This document shows, piece by piece, positions 1 through 9,871 of a stretch of DNA of 10,881 nucleotides. Positions within the stretch are counted from its first letter, which is position 1. Each line of letters opens with the position of its first letter. The stretch is from Hirudo medicinalis (Eukaryota; Annelida; Clitellata; Hirudinida; Hirudinidae), in assembly GCA_011800805.1 (NCBI GenBank), contig MPNW01000345.1, positions 72,826-83,706 on the forward strand. The letters are read 5' to 3'. A model generated the notes under the pieces. It was not told the DNA's origin and searched no databases. It saw only the letters and a program-made list of their open reading frames with translations. Position numbers and translations under genes: made by a program.

Positions 1-480
1 GATTTTGAATCTGCAAGAGGAAAAATGATTCGGTTTACGGTCCGTCAAACATGGCGAGTGTAATTTTAAAACAACAATGATTATTAAAACGGCATTTCAT
101 CCAACCATGTTTTTTTTCTGTGTTGAATTTTGATTGGCACCATTTTGTTTCAACAAAAATCTGAAAGGATTCCAATCACGCCAAGCCCCTCGTGGGTGGG
201 TTGGATGAATTCAGGGTGAATTAAAAATATAGCTGCGAGAGGCAACTGTTTGGTTGAAAATAAAATAAAAAATTATTTCTTTAATCAGAGTAAATTATGT
301 TGCAGTCTTGAGTTGAAAAAAAATTTATAAAATTAAATTGAACTAATAGAAACATAAAACGCGCACTGACCTTCACCAAGATAGGCAACAACCTCTTCTC
401 GTTAACCCCAATACACTCAAATAACCCCATTCCACCCACCCCTACTCAATGGAGGAACCGAAATGAGAAAACACATCAAG
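1..480. other. non-coding, AT-rich DNA
   Basis: No gene is visible on either strand. The stretch contains A/T runs (for example around 250-355), a G-rich patch near 190-205 and a C-rich patch near 405-445. I see no splice-bounded open frame and no RNA gene signature. It is most simply intron or intergenic sequence. Confidence 0.6.
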
Positions 481-684
481 AAGTTAGAAAATGGAATCCA
501 ACGAGAGGAAGCAATACCCTCCTGGTTCCTGGGGCTACTTGGAAATTCTCAGGCGTGACTGGAGTGCCAATGTAAACCACTGGGCTGATGTTATGAGGCG
601 ACAAGATCGCTTCGTTGGGCATTTCGATCTGAACAGTGGGCGTTCCTATAAAGAAGGCTTACATGGCATTCCTGCCTTTCTCTC

Positions 685-700
685 GAGCTCCTAGGAGCTC
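685..700. repeat. 16-bp perfect palindrome
   Basis: GAGCTCCTAGGAGCTC equals its own reverse complement, with no spacer. It is GC-rich, so it is not a by-product of the AT-rich background. By chance a perfect 16-bp palindrome is expected about 0.2 times in a window this size. It could be a dyad protein-binding site or simple coincidence. There is no second copy here. Confidence 0.8.
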
Positions 701-847
701 CATTGTCGAACTTGTGGCGTGCTGCAATTCGAAATGTCCTCTAATGCGATTCTAATAACATCTCAATATTCCCCATCCATGCAATGTTCCGAAGAATTAG
801 CACAGGACGTGCTCCTAATTTGCCGCTGTTGCAGAAATTGCTGCTGG

Positions 848-872
848 TTTTGTTGTTATTGTTGTTGTTGTT
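848..872 (+). repeat. imperfect (TGT)n microsatellite
   Basis: This is a short run of TTG/TGT triplets with one TTA interruption. It yields a cysteine-rich or leucine-rich frame by composition only. No coding role is supported. Confidence 0.8.
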
Positions 873-1010
873 CCTGGAAACACTCAGGAAACCTTATAAA
901 GCGACATATTTTATCTCACTGAAAATGTGGATTTAAGAATTAAAAAATTCAAAAAGGATGAGACATGGTGCTTCGCCAGGTGTCCTCCATCTTGTGTGGC
1001 TTCCTTGCCT

Positions 1011-1047
1011 CGCCCTCACCCCTCCCCTCCTCCTCCTACTCCTTTTC
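1011..1047 (+). repeat. C-rich polypyrimidine tract
   Basis: The tract is almost entirely C and T, with CCC, CCCC and CCCC runs followed by CCT triplets. The complementary strand is G/A-rich, with three G-runs of three or more followed by GGA repeats, one run short of a canonical quadruplex. It could resemble a splice acceptor tract, but no AG with an open exon follows it directly. Confidence 0.6.
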
Positions 1048-1446
1048 CAATGCTCCTGGAAATCCATGCATGCGCTTGCAATGATATTTACTCCGCAAGC
1101 GCCTGTTAATGGCTCAGGGGATTAAAGCTTTATTTAGATCAATATCTGGCCACTGATGTAGAATAAAAGCAGAAATTATTTCGACAAATTCTCCGATCGA
1201 ACACTGTCTCATCGCGAATTTTTGATGAATGACGGGGAAATTATCGTTTTCAATGCGTCTCGAGCCTACAATTATGTCTCAGATTTCCTGCACGATGACG
1301 TTAATGGGGGGAGTTAGTGAATGAAATTTCTTTTGAGAGCATCAAAAAGAAGTTCAAGAATGATGGGACCTTAAATTTGTCGAATGAAAACTTCAGGTAA
1401 CTCATCACGTAATAACCAACCAATCTTTCAACGACGATGAGCGGAA

Positions 1447-1482
1447 GACAGACAGATAGACAGACAGAAAGAAAGAAAGAAA
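1447..1482 (+). repeat. (GACA)n-(GAAA)n compound microsatellite
   Basis: Nine tetranucleotide units run without a break: GACA, GACA, GATA, GACA, GACA, then four GAAA. The switch from GACA to GAAA halfway is typical of a compound microsatellite that arose by point mutation and slippage. The tract is pure purine-rich in its second half. Confidence 0.9.
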
Positions 1483-1798
1483 CCGAGGACTGGAAATTAA
1501 ATGGAGATTCACCTTGTTACTCCAGATGAGCATGAAATTTAGGAGGACGTGGAGAGACCATCGCCTTGTTTGCGCGTCTCAGTAAACGTCTGCTTTGATT
1601 GATCGCAGAATCATTAGCGACTTTCCTTAAAATGCCGCGCTCACCGTTATGTTGTTCCAGTTCATAATTTATGCGCTCGAAAAGAAATGGCAATCTTTGA
1701 AAACTGGAAGGTCCCATCTTCGAGGGAAAATGAAAAATGACACGAAGACATTCCGGAGGGAGAACATGTTGGAAAACTAGCAATCACATTATGGGATT

Positions 1799-1824
1799 CA
1801 TGAATGGAGATCATGAATGGAGAT
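1799..1824 (+). repeat. 13-bp tandem duplication
   Basis: CATGAATGGAGAT occurs twice, head to tail with no spacer and no mismatch. It is a local slippage duplication. No coding frame depends on it. Confidence 0.85.
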
Positions 1825-3385
1825 GTATGGCAGTAGAAAATGACTTTCACTAAGAATAAGGAGCACCAGTTTTCATCCTAAGTGAGAGAATTCTCGTCTC
1901 CATGAAATGCAACCAGTAACTTGCAAAGCATTTAACACGAATGATGTATTTATTTTAATTAATTTCGAAGACGTCATGTTGTTTTACGGCTTGTCAACGC
2001 GACGCCGAGTCATTCAGGAAATCGAATAAATCAAATGAAACCAAATACAAACCTTAAAAGCAATGCAAAAGAAATTATTTCGGTGATCTTATAATGAAAA
2101 GACGATTTATTGCAATTCCAGCAGAAAGATAGTTCAATTGCTTTAGCGTCGAACAATGGACGACAATTTCCAGATTACGCTCCAGGTGCAAAAGCTTGCG
2201 GTATCCATAAACAGTGCAAAAGTTATTCGAACTTTTAATTAAAATGAACGATGATATGAAGTTTAAAAAATAAAGTTAATTACACAAATTGAAAAGCACC
2301 TCAAAAATCTTTCGATCTGCTAGGCTTTTTCGCTGTCATTTAAAACGCGCCCATCTGATACTATCGACGCAAAATTTGTTTACAAATTTCATTGAAGCGA
2401 AGTTTTTCGTTCATGATCGCCCGCCAGAATGTCGAAATTCAAATCAAAGGCGATTTTTTATTTCCAGAATTTGTGCTGCGCTTAATTCCGACAGGCGCAT
2501 TTTTTTTTCTGTATTCGACCCGAGAAGCTCTGTAACGATTATCAATAAGAATCTGTCTTTTCTCATTTTAATGCTAATGCCATCGCCATTATTCTAGCAT
2601 TAATTGTTTGTTGATATCGGGGAAATTGCAAGCGAAACTCGCCATTGAGGCGAGCATTTGTGTCAGGATGTCTACAGAAGAAAATAGGTGAGAGGTGATG
2701 AAATTATGATTGACAGGATTGCTTCTTAGAATTCGAAGCATCCAGAGAAGGATTGCGAGCCTTGCAAGCAGGGAGCGTGAAAAGGTTGAACGAATGTCAT
2801 CGGTTATCGTGAAGTCACCTTTGAGTAAAAATTTAGCAAAAGGAATTGGAATTTTGTATCACTCGCTAAATATTTTCAGAAAAGAAAAAAAAACCTAACT
2901 TAATGCATTTTAAAGGGGACGTTTTTAAAGCAATAACAATTTTTTTTCCTGAAGACAAATTTAAGTGATCTCCATCGGAGCAGAATAAATGCTCATGTTT
3001 TGTTAGATTTCTCATGAAAATGTTGGCAACAAGCAGACGAGTATCAAGCGATCCATCACATTTGCTCAACTTATTCTCTTATTCTATTGAACCATTAAAT
3101 AAATAACTGATTATACTTTTGCATTCTCATATAAATTTCTTTAAAATTATGGCCGATTCGATTTAAATAATTGATTCCAATTAACTAATTAACGAGTAAA
3201 ATAATGAAAGTCCACTAACCTTGATGGAAGAGGTTCCTTGCTCCGCTAGAATTTATTTGCACAAAAAGAACTCTGGGATCCTAAAATTTAAACTTGTTGG
3301 AAAGCAACATTTTGTCTTTCTGCTTCTCCACTTGCCTATATTTCTAAATCATACTCCCTTCTTAAATAAGATGGCGAGGACCTGA

Positions 3386-3640
3386 GCCTGTCTTAGGAGA
3401 AACTATTCAACTGAATTTCAACAGAGAATCGGTTCTTCGTGGACGACAATGAAGAATGGAGAGCGACCGGATAGAGCCGAGTCAAATTGGCGAGGTGCTC
3501 TTATGGGGCTCCAGATTGCTGGTCCCTCACTTGTGCTCTATAACGACGGAGCGCTGCTCGTGTTCTCCCTACGTTAGCGTCTAGCGATGAGTATGCGCCG
3601 CAAGATCGAGTTCTAAAGAAGCGCTAAAGAAGCGCACAGT
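3386..3640 (+). other. GC/CpG-richer patch with unassigned open frame
   Basis: This patch is visibly richer in G+C and CpG than the DNA on either side. One + strand frame is open from just after a TGA at 3383-3385 to a TAG at 3575-3577. Within it an ATG at 3449 gives 42 residues, beginning MKNGERPDRAESNWRG and ending LLVFSLR. I do not recognise the protein. An acceptor-like TTTCAACAG ends at 3424, but there is no convincing donor before the stop. It could be a small or terminal exon, a decayed coding or transposon fragment, or a CpG-rich regulatory block. The composition shift is the only firm observation. Confidence 0.2.
3613..3634 (+). repeat. 11-bp tandem duplication
   Basis: CTAAAGAAGCG is repeated twice in tandem without a mismatch, at the edge of the GC-richer patch. 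Confidence 0.85.
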
Positions 3641-4690
3641 GCAAGGACAGGCGGTAAACTTTCATGTCTGGATAATGCCGTACTAATCAAGCATCCATCC
3701 CTGGCGACGACACGACACTCGAGATCGATGCGTGCGGAGCTGTTTTGTATGTACAGCACTTTAATAACTGCACTCGTTCCAGACGGAAAAAGACAGACAG
3801 ATCTGAGAAAAGAAGATTTAGGTGGAAACCCTTTAAAGCGTTCGCCTCCTCGGTATAAACGGAGATTTTCAGCCGATGGCACAGAAACTGCACGAAGGAT
3901 TTAAGGCGACATTTTCCTCAATCCGCTTTAATGGAACACAAAGCCAAACGACTGAGGCGCGATTTTCATAACTCATTTCTCGTCAAAGAATCCCGAAACA
4001 TACAAGAATTAATGAGACGAGTCGGGGTTGCTCAACGATGCTATCGGCCTCTTTTACGATACAAGGTGGCTTAGGATTGAAGATTCAGAGAGTGATCGTG
4101 GTTATTCGAGGTTACTCTTGGTTACAAGGTTATTCAACCCTTACTATTCAACCCTCCCTTGTTCTCGTTCATCAACAGGCTCCATGAATACGTCTGAGGA
4201 GGCATTCCCGTAAAACTACTTGCTTTTTATTATTTACTCGATTGCGCGAGGCCTTACATCGTATTAGCATTTCACAATCAACGTCGCAATTTTTGAAATG
4301 TATTTTGGTAATTGGAATCGCACGACCATTTCATAATTGATGACTGGGAAGTTAAACGAATGAATGCTCGGTCTTTTACGATGCGTGTCCTTTGTGGGTT
4401 AGGAACACGACATCGTTCAGATGCGTTCAGTTCTATCAGAGCCGGAGTCAGGCACGTAACCTTGACGCCGTAGATGAGAATGACTGATAGTCGAGTTGAT
4501 TAAAGAGGTTGCAAAGCTGAAAATCATCATCCTTCGTCGAACCACGACAGGATCTCACTTCGGGGAGGAAAGGAATTACTTTGAAGGAGAGAAGCAAATT
4601 TTTCACCCTCTTTAGAACGTCTCGACCTAATCAAGCAAATGAATGGGATGTTTCTACGGACAAAATGGTCACACGTACGCTAGCGTCAGA
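3641..4690. other. non-coding stretch
   Basis: I see no supported gene. Overlapping open frames on both strands are short and lack recognisable domains or splice boundaries. The composition falls back toward the window average after the GC-richer patch. Confidence 0.5.
4100..4137 (+). repeat. degenerate GGTTA(T/C) short repeat
   Basis: Four GGTTA words start at 4100, 4110, 4120 and 4128, so the first three lie exactly one helical turn (10 bp) apart. The intervening bases vary. This may be an eroded 10-bp tandem repeat or a cluster of one binding word. Confidence 0.55.
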
Positions 4691-4696
4691 AGATAC

Positions 4697-4704
4697 TCAC
4701 GTGA
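4697..4704. promoter_or_regulatory. extended E-box TCACGTGA
   Basis: The palindrome TCACGTGA contains the CACGTG core bound by bHLH-zip factors of the USF/MITF/TFE type and by bHLH-PAS circadian factors. A second, less extended CACGTG lies at 5492-5497. An isolated 8-bp match is weak evidence of function. Confidence 0.3.
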
Positions 4705-6290
4705 CTCGAGAAATAATGCGAAATTAAATATTTACGCATGTCCTTTTCTTCGCAATAGAAAAAGGAAAACAAAACAAAAAATCTGAGAATTCATCAGAGG
4801 CCCGGAGCAGAAGACTGAGCAGAGAATGATTGTGCTGCGTCGCCTATCGCCATGTTTTGCATAAGACATTACGGACATGATTGAAACACAGATGAGATTT
4901 ATGGACGCCCATCGACGCCTGAAAAGACCGAGGGTGGCCCAGTGATATGAACATAACGTGGTCACACTTAAAGACTGTTTATCACGACCGGGTTGTTGGG
5001 GTAAATGACCCTCCCCTCCTTTGAAAAGCTGGTGCTCCCAGAACGTGTTTCTGAAAATGTGGATCTTTGGAAATTTCTTTTTCTCATTTTCTTCACACTT
5101 AATGACCTACACCTAATGACCTTGACTTTTGTCTTAATTTAGTCAAAACACTAACGAACCGAACTCCAAATGCGCTAAGTTTCTTCTGAATGTTATTATG
5201 TCATTTTCTTCGCGTCGGCTACTCACTGCGCACCTTTTCCTGCACGCGAAGGTGTGGGGTACCTTGGGAATCCGTTGAAGTCGATATAGTGAAGAGAGTA
5301 GAAACGAGATTATCCATCCACTCCTCCTGAGTGAAAATAAAACAAACGAAACGAATTCCAACTCAAGAATGGCCCCAAACGCTGACGAGAAGTGAAATCT
5401 ACGCGACTCTACCTTTCGATTGTTCTCGAGGGATAGTTCCGTCATTTCGCTCAAGATTGTGTCGATGCAGGAGACGACTTCTTTCGATGACCACGTGTTG
5501 TGAAATTATTTTCCGAGCACATCCATCATCCTGTAATGAGAACCATTCTCCAGTACTCTTCCACATGTGAGCAAGCCTTCAAGTCTCTCGTTTAGCTAGC
5601 ACTTCCACACGTCAATAAAATACGAGTGTTTATGTAATATAAACTTTAAAAAAAGGGTGAGAAATGTAACAAAATAACGTAGAAAATCCTCCGAGAACCA
5701 TGAGTGAATGCGGATCTGGTTCTGCCATTTGAGGCTGAAGCTTGAGTGTTTTGGAGAGTTTTATTTTCGAGTTCTTGTGAGCCCGGATTGACAGGAATTC
5801 AGAGTTTCGGGAGAGAAATGTTCAATCGTTTCACGACCAACCGATGCATAACTTGCCAAGCTGGGCATAAACCGGCGATCCACTCTTACGTTTCAAGTCT
5901 TGGAAAACATTTGAAATCATTTGTTTTCGCACACTTGTGGTGTGCACAAAAAGCAAATGCTCAGGCACCGTGGAGATGTTGGATATGGTTAGAGGATGCG
6001 AAGTTTCCTTTCTTTGGATGCCACGTTCGAAGCTGCGTTGGCTTAACGAGAGTCGATTGATAGTTTTTTCCAAAAGAAAAAAAGAAAGGTTTTTATTTGT
6101 TTCATTTAAGGAGAAGCAATAAATTAAACTTGAGAGAACCGACTCAACGAAATTACCTTTTCGATTCTTCCCTATAGGAATGTGGCGTGATCGGGCCGAA
6201 CCGAGTTGCGTGATGAAAAGTTCTGATAAAACAGGAGAGCAAAGGCGGGTCTGTTTCAGTCAGTGATCAGCGGGAAACTCTCAAACGTCC
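4705..6290. other. non-coding stretch
   Basis: No supported gene. The longest open frames (about 100 codons, one on each strand) show no conserved motif and overlap frames on the opposite strand. I regard them as chance. A short hairpin (GCACAC, loop TTGTG, GTGTGC) sits at 5929-5945. A TTTCAGTCAGT word near 6254-6264 resembles an arthropod initiator but has no TATA or convincing downstream element. Confidence 0.5.
5098..5125 (-). promoter_or_regulatory. paired nuclear-receptor half-sites (AGGTCA)
   Basis: On the minus strand there are two AGGTCA half-sites (plus-strand TGACCT at 5103-5108 and 5117-5122), in the same orientation with an 8-bp spacer. One is extended to TCAAGGTCA (5117-5125), the exact monomer site known for FTZ-F1/SF-1 and ERR-type receptors. 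The surrounding 11 bp are themselves duplicated (CTTAATGACCT, CCTAATGACCT; 10 of 11 identical), so the pair may have arisen by local duplication. Binding is inferred only. Confidence 0.4.
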
Positions 6291-6299
6291 GATGTTGAC

Positions 6300-6500
6300 T
6301 GTTGGACAACCTCTCGTCAACCCAACCCATCCCGTCCAGCCAACCTCGGAATAACCAACCGAAGCTCATCCATCCGCTCCTCCAAGCGACTCTTCCTTCC
6401 TCTTTATCCATGCATTCATCATCTTTTTCCTGATCCCCCATCTCGTTTTATTCATTCATTTATCTATCATCTTTAACTCGATCCATCCATCCGTCTCTTC
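6300..6500 (+). repeat. degenerate ATCC/ATTC-rich, pyrimidine-biased tract
   Basis: The tract is rich in CATCC, CCAACC and ATTC words. These include TCCATCCATCC near 6482-6492, a TTCATTCATTTATC run near 6450-6463, and CCAACCCATCC near 6319-6330. It looks like a decayed tetranucleotide satellite. Purine-rich complement frames (Gly/Trp/Asp-rich) are products of this bias, not coding evidence. Confidence 0.5.
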
Positions 6501-7680
6501 CGCTTATTTGGCTAATTATCTCATGTTCGTCCCTTAAATGACGGAAGGATGTTTGATAGAACACACGCATTAAGTATAACTTCCAGTTATCCATCTCTTA
6601 GCTTTCCAGTTAGTGAATGGTGTACTCTTTCCAGGCCAGTCATCGTTCATTCTGATGTTCTGTCCTATAGCAACTCGATTTTTCATATTTCCATGTCGCG
6701 ACTTCATAATCATTCATAATTTATTGAAACTTCTTTGTAATTATTATGTTGGTTCTGTTAGTTTGTAACTTTTAATCGACAGTTCAGTTTTGAGCTTAAA
6801 TTTATTTTCTTTCAAATTCGATAAATTCCTCTCTCGCGACTTTTAGACGAACGTTTGAGAATCAAATTCAAGTCGTCTTGAAACCAAGAAACTTTAAACA
6901 CAAATATTTGGAAAGTGGATTTTTAAACAATCGATAATTTACAATTTTTCGAGAGACAAAATGTAACTTTTGAGACGGAGATAAAACTCAAGTGTTTAGG
7001 AGAAAAATCCTGTCAAAGCGGAAAATGTGAAGCTCATCAGAGCACAGGTAGGAAGCGTTGTATTTCCAGTTTTAACATCGCACGACGAACGAGCAAATGT
7101 TGCTGGATTCTCTTTATGGAAACGGATGCATCTGAGCTTTTCCATGGCTGGAAAAAATGACAACATCTTCCTTAAGAAATTTTCACCAACTGTCCGTAAA
7201 GTCATAAAGTGCAGTAAACCATATCCATAACCAATGACGTGCAGCCAAACAAGGAGTTTACATCTTGTGGACGATGCAAGAAGCACTTATTGGAATTGAT
7301 TGAAATGCAAATATGTTTTGTTTTTCGAAGCACGAGGCGAGATGCAATTCAAGTAGAGACGCATTAGGTCCGTGATTCCTGGACATTGAGATACTTTCTC
7401 GTGCAGCACCTGACGATGATGAGGGGCAATTAAGATCCACTGGAACCCCACTCCGCCATCCAAGGAAGTGAAAATATATTTTTAATTGAAGTGGCTCATC
7501 GCGAAATGAGCAGTGATTTCTTTTATCTTTTCGTTCTTTTTTTTTTATCTGAAAGAAAAAATCTTTTTCACAGGAAACAATTTTTTGCAGTCTGCTGCTG
7601 TTCTTTCATTTTCACTGGAAATTTCCGGCTCCAGGATTTCTGAAGAATATCAGTGATTAATTGCATTTATTAATTTCTTA
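6500..7680. other. non-coding stretch
   Basis: No gene supported. A CTTTCCAG acceptor-like word ends near 6634 and is followed by about 25 open codons, but no donor closes the frame, so I do not call an exon. A small hairpin (TTTTCCA, loop TGGC, TGGAAAA) lies at 7138-7155. A Rel-like GGAAATTTCC palindrome lies at 7617-7626. Confidence 0.5.
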
Positions 7681-8100
7681 ATTGCTTGCAATTGTCGCGA
7701 ATAATTTAAAAAATTTAATCAATAATTTAATCGTTCAATAATAATTTAATAATTTATTTATGATAATAATTATAAATTTATTTATTTATTTATTAGGGTC
7801 AAGTTCTGCCTCATGACGGACCACACAAGAGCTTGAACCGGTCTCCTTCTTTTTTAATATAATTTCCTGCCACCGACGAATAAATATTCTAATAAATATT
7901 CACAACAAATATTCATGAGGGTTATAAAATTATTAATTCAATATTTATTTTTATAATCGCAAACATTTAACTCCGATAATGAGGTGGTGCTCGTTACATT
8001 TGAAGCTGTTCCAAGTGACAACTTTTACGTCCACCTCGACTGACCGGCGTTGTTGATGCTGGAATAAATATTATGAATTATATTATGAATTTCAACTTTT
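7680..8100. repeat. AT-rich low-complexity block with short tandem words
   Basis: The block contains many AATTTAAT/AATAATTT words and an (ATTT)n run at 7776-7795. Three AA(T/C)AAATATTC copies lie at 7879-7889, 7891-7901 and 7904-7914. A perfect 12-bp duplication of ATATTATGAATT lies at 8068-8091. No coding frame survives through it. Confidence 0.7.
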
Positions 8101-8210
8101 TTGTTTTCGCTGAGTTGCAGTCTTAAACATTATAAATCGCATGAACGTCTTGAGGCGTTTGTGGGGGATTTGTTAGGACATGTTCAGGTGATTGTGATAG
8201 TTATAATGAA

Positions 8211-8352
8211 ATGATGAATAAGATGATGACAGTTATGATGCTGATGCTGATGATGATGATGACTGTGATGATGATGATGATCATGTTGGATGAGACGACT
8301 GTTATGATGATGATGCTGGATAAGGTGGCGACTGTTATGATGATGATGATGG
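8211..8352 (+). repeat. imperfect (GAT)n satellite with longer repeat unit
   Basis: The tract is about 140 bp of ATG/GAT triplets with CTG, ACTG and GTT interruptions. Within it a longer unit is duplicated: ATGTTGGATGAGACG followed by ACTGTTATGATGATG (8283-8312) is matched by a 33-bp copy with ATGCTGGATAAGGTGGCG at 8313-8345. So both triplet slippage and a 30-33 bp duplication have acted. Poly-Met, poly-His and poly-Ile frames on the two strands are products of the repeat and should not be called genes. Confidence 0.85.
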
Positions 8353-8460
8353 TAGCGCCTGTAGGAATAAAAAAAAGATGGCGCATCAGAACACGCGCTG
8401 GTCATCCAATTAGTGGTTTCATTGTCGTCCAAACGAGTGGACGGAGTGTCTTGTGTATCG

Positions 8461-8468
8461 TGACGTCA
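8461..8468. promoter_or_regulatory. perfect CRE palindrome TGACGTCA
   Basis: TGACGTCA is the full-length cAMP response element bound by CREB/ATF bZIP dimers. It lies about 110 bp after the GAT tract in a locally GC-richer interval, with a CACCTG E-box near 8499-8504. A perfect 8-mer is expected by chance less than once in a window this size. No promoter is visible nearby. Confidence 0.35.
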
Positions 8469-8519
8469 TCAAACACGGTAACACGATTCCTGTGTCTCAC
8501 CTGTAATTAATGACCGAGG

Positions 8520-8990
8520 AATTTAATTAACAATACGTTTGGAGGTGGAAATAAAAATAGAATTTAAAAAAATACATTTTTCTTTTTTTAACCGATGATC
8601 ATTCGATGATTGTCGCCATCTTCAATTCGATTGATTGCGTTGTACCTGGAAAAGCCCACTGCTTCCGGAAGTTGACTTTTAAAATTGCGTAACAATAAAT
8701 TCAATTATTTCGTTGAACAGATATTTATATTTCGCTCGGCAATTTCAACCCGACCAAAGTCTGTGCGGGTTTGCAATGCTCTAAGAAATGTGTAAAAATA
8801 TTATTTATATTTTTTTATATTTTTTATATTTTAAAGTTTAAAGTATAAATTTTTATGGGAATTAATTAAATAACTTAAAATGATTCTTTGAATAATTGAA
8901 CTGATTATTGAGAATGTTTCTTGACGTCGACGATTTACAGACGACAAAATAATTTGGGGGGAGGGTTTGTCGTGTTTGTTACAATTGTTA
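8520..8990. other. AT-rich non-coding stretch
   Basis: No gene is visible. T-rich and A-rich runs dominate, including three TATAT words starting at 8806, 8816 and 8825 and separated by T-runs, an A/T-tract arrangement roughly in phase with the DNA helix. Confidence 0.55.
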
Positions 8991-8996
8991 CAAGTT

Positions 8997-9062
8997 ATTA
9001 CGAATTTATTACGAATTTATTACGAAGTTATTACGAATTTATTACGAATTTGTTACGAATTT
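8997..9062 (+). repeat. 11-bp minisatellite, six copies
   Basis: The unit ATTACGAATTT repeats six times head to tail. Copies 1, 2, 4 and 5 are identical; copy 3 ends GAAGTT; copy 6 begins with G instead of A. The array then breaks into ATTCG. Each unit carries one CpG. The near-perfect identity suggests recent expansion. Confidence 0.95.
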
Positions 9063-9195
9063 ATTCGTCTGTTATTTATTTACTTTTCACTCATGGTTTA
9101 AAAATTTTTTTTTCTTCTGCAAGATTTTCAAGCGTTTGCCTCAGTTCTTTGGATTCTGTTTTTCGTCGCGATTTTGAGTGAAACAAACCTTTTAT

Positions 9196-9267
9196 AAATT
9201 CATTTTATTTTACAAATTCATTTTATTTTATAAATTCATTTTATTTTACAAATTCATTTTATTTCCC
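9196..9267 (+). repeat. 18-bp minisatellite, four copies
   Basis: The unit AAATTCATTTTATTTTAC repeats four times. The terminal base alternates C, T, C, and the last unit ends CCC. The alternation suggests a 36-bp dimer was duplicated once rather than single units being added. Confidence 0.95.
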
Positions 9268-9299
9268 ATAAATTTCATCGTTCGTCATGTCACTCGTAA

Positions 9300-9620
9300 A
9301 TGAATGATTAAATAAGTAATATATTACTAAATAATTTATTAAAAGAATAATTGATTAAATATTATTTCTCTGAGTGGCTTTTAATTTTTTGCTCATCGTC
9401 TATCTTCATTGACAGATAAATATTTGTCTTGGTGGTCGCTAAAGCTTCAGTTCTTTGGAAATAAATTTAATGAACATATAAATGAATAAATAATTTATTC
9501 AATTAAATGGATTATAAATCAATTAATAAAATGAATAAATCAGTTGATTAATGATATTAATAAATCAATTATTTAAACGAATAAATCTATTAATTACATG
9601 AAAACTGATCGAATAAATAA
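9300..9620. repeat. AT-rich low-complexity DNA with small palindromes
   Basis: The stretch is dominated by AATAAAT, ATTAAT and AATTTATT words. It includes the 14-bp palindrome AGTAATATATTACT (9315-9328) and the near-palindrome GAATAAATAATTTATTC (9484-9500). In such AT-rich DNA these palindromes are expected. No gene is visible. Confidence 0.7.
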
Positions 9621-9686
9621 TATTAATAATAAATAATAATAATAATATTATTATTATTNAATAATAATAATAATAATAATAATAAC

Positions 9687-9734
<48 letters not shown>
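9621..9734 (+). repeat. (AAT)n microsatellite with an inversion and one N
   Basis: About 110 bp of AAT triplets. The strand sense flips part-way: AATAATAAT becomes ATTATTATT around 9645-9658, then returns to AATAAT after the unresolved base at 9659. A single AAC unit interrupts the later run. The head-to-head triplet arrangement can fold back on itself, which may explain why one base could not be called. Poly-Tyr or poly-Ile/Leu frames on the minus strand are artefacts. Confidence 0.95.
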
Positions 9735-9735
<1 letters not shown>

Positions 9736-9871
9736 GAGGCGAAGAGAAAAGTCAATTTCCACTTGCGGCTGGAAAACAGGAAGCAAGAAATCGAATTGTA
9801 AGAAATAAAATTATCACTAAATTACAAGCCATAACAACCCACATCGACCGAAACCGTCCGCTCGGATTAAC

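Larger units (their letters stand above)
1120..3385. other. long non-coding stretch
   Basis: No supported gene on either strand. Open frames here are short, and none resembles a protein family I know. An acceptor-like TATTTTCAG ends at 2879, but it is followed by an A-rich run rather than an exon. Apart from the GACA/GAAA repeat and one 13-bp duplication annotated separately, this is unstructured sequence consistent with a long intron or intergenic space. Confidence 0.55.

Noticed and set aside
491..694. 67-codon + strand ORF (starts MESNERKQYPPGSWGY)
   Set aside because: It reads somewhat like protein, but I recognise no family. It has a stop just upstream of the ATG and no splice context, and ORFs of this size are expected by chance in 10 kb.
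2868..2900. Acceptor-like TATTTTCAG ending at 2879
   Set aside because: Followed immediately by an A-rich run and stops, so there is no plausible exon.
5143..5454. 103-codon minus-strand ORF
   Set aside because: No recognisable motif, partly overlapped by a + strand frame, and no splice or promoter context.
5746..6060. 104-codon + strand ORF
   Set aside because: Overlapped by an opposite-strand frame of 80 codons. It is rich in Cys, Trp and Phe with no motif or domain, and there are no start or splice signals. Probably chance.
6254..6290. Possible core promoter (TTTCAGTCAGT initiator)
   Set aside because: The downstream positions do not match a DPE and there is no TATA box at the right distance. 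TCAGT is too short to stand alone.
6627..6720. Acceptor-like CTTTCCAG with about 25 open codons after it
   Set aside because: No donor closes the frame before its stop, and the peptide is low in distinctive residues.
8184..8510. Poly-His, poly-Ile and poly-Met frames on both strands
   Set aside because: All are translations of the GAT satellite. Three mutually overlapping low-complexity frames cannot all be genes, and none extends as normal protein.
9565..9786. Poly-Tyr minus-strand frame
   Set aside because: It is a translation of the AAT microsatellite and crosses the unresolved base.
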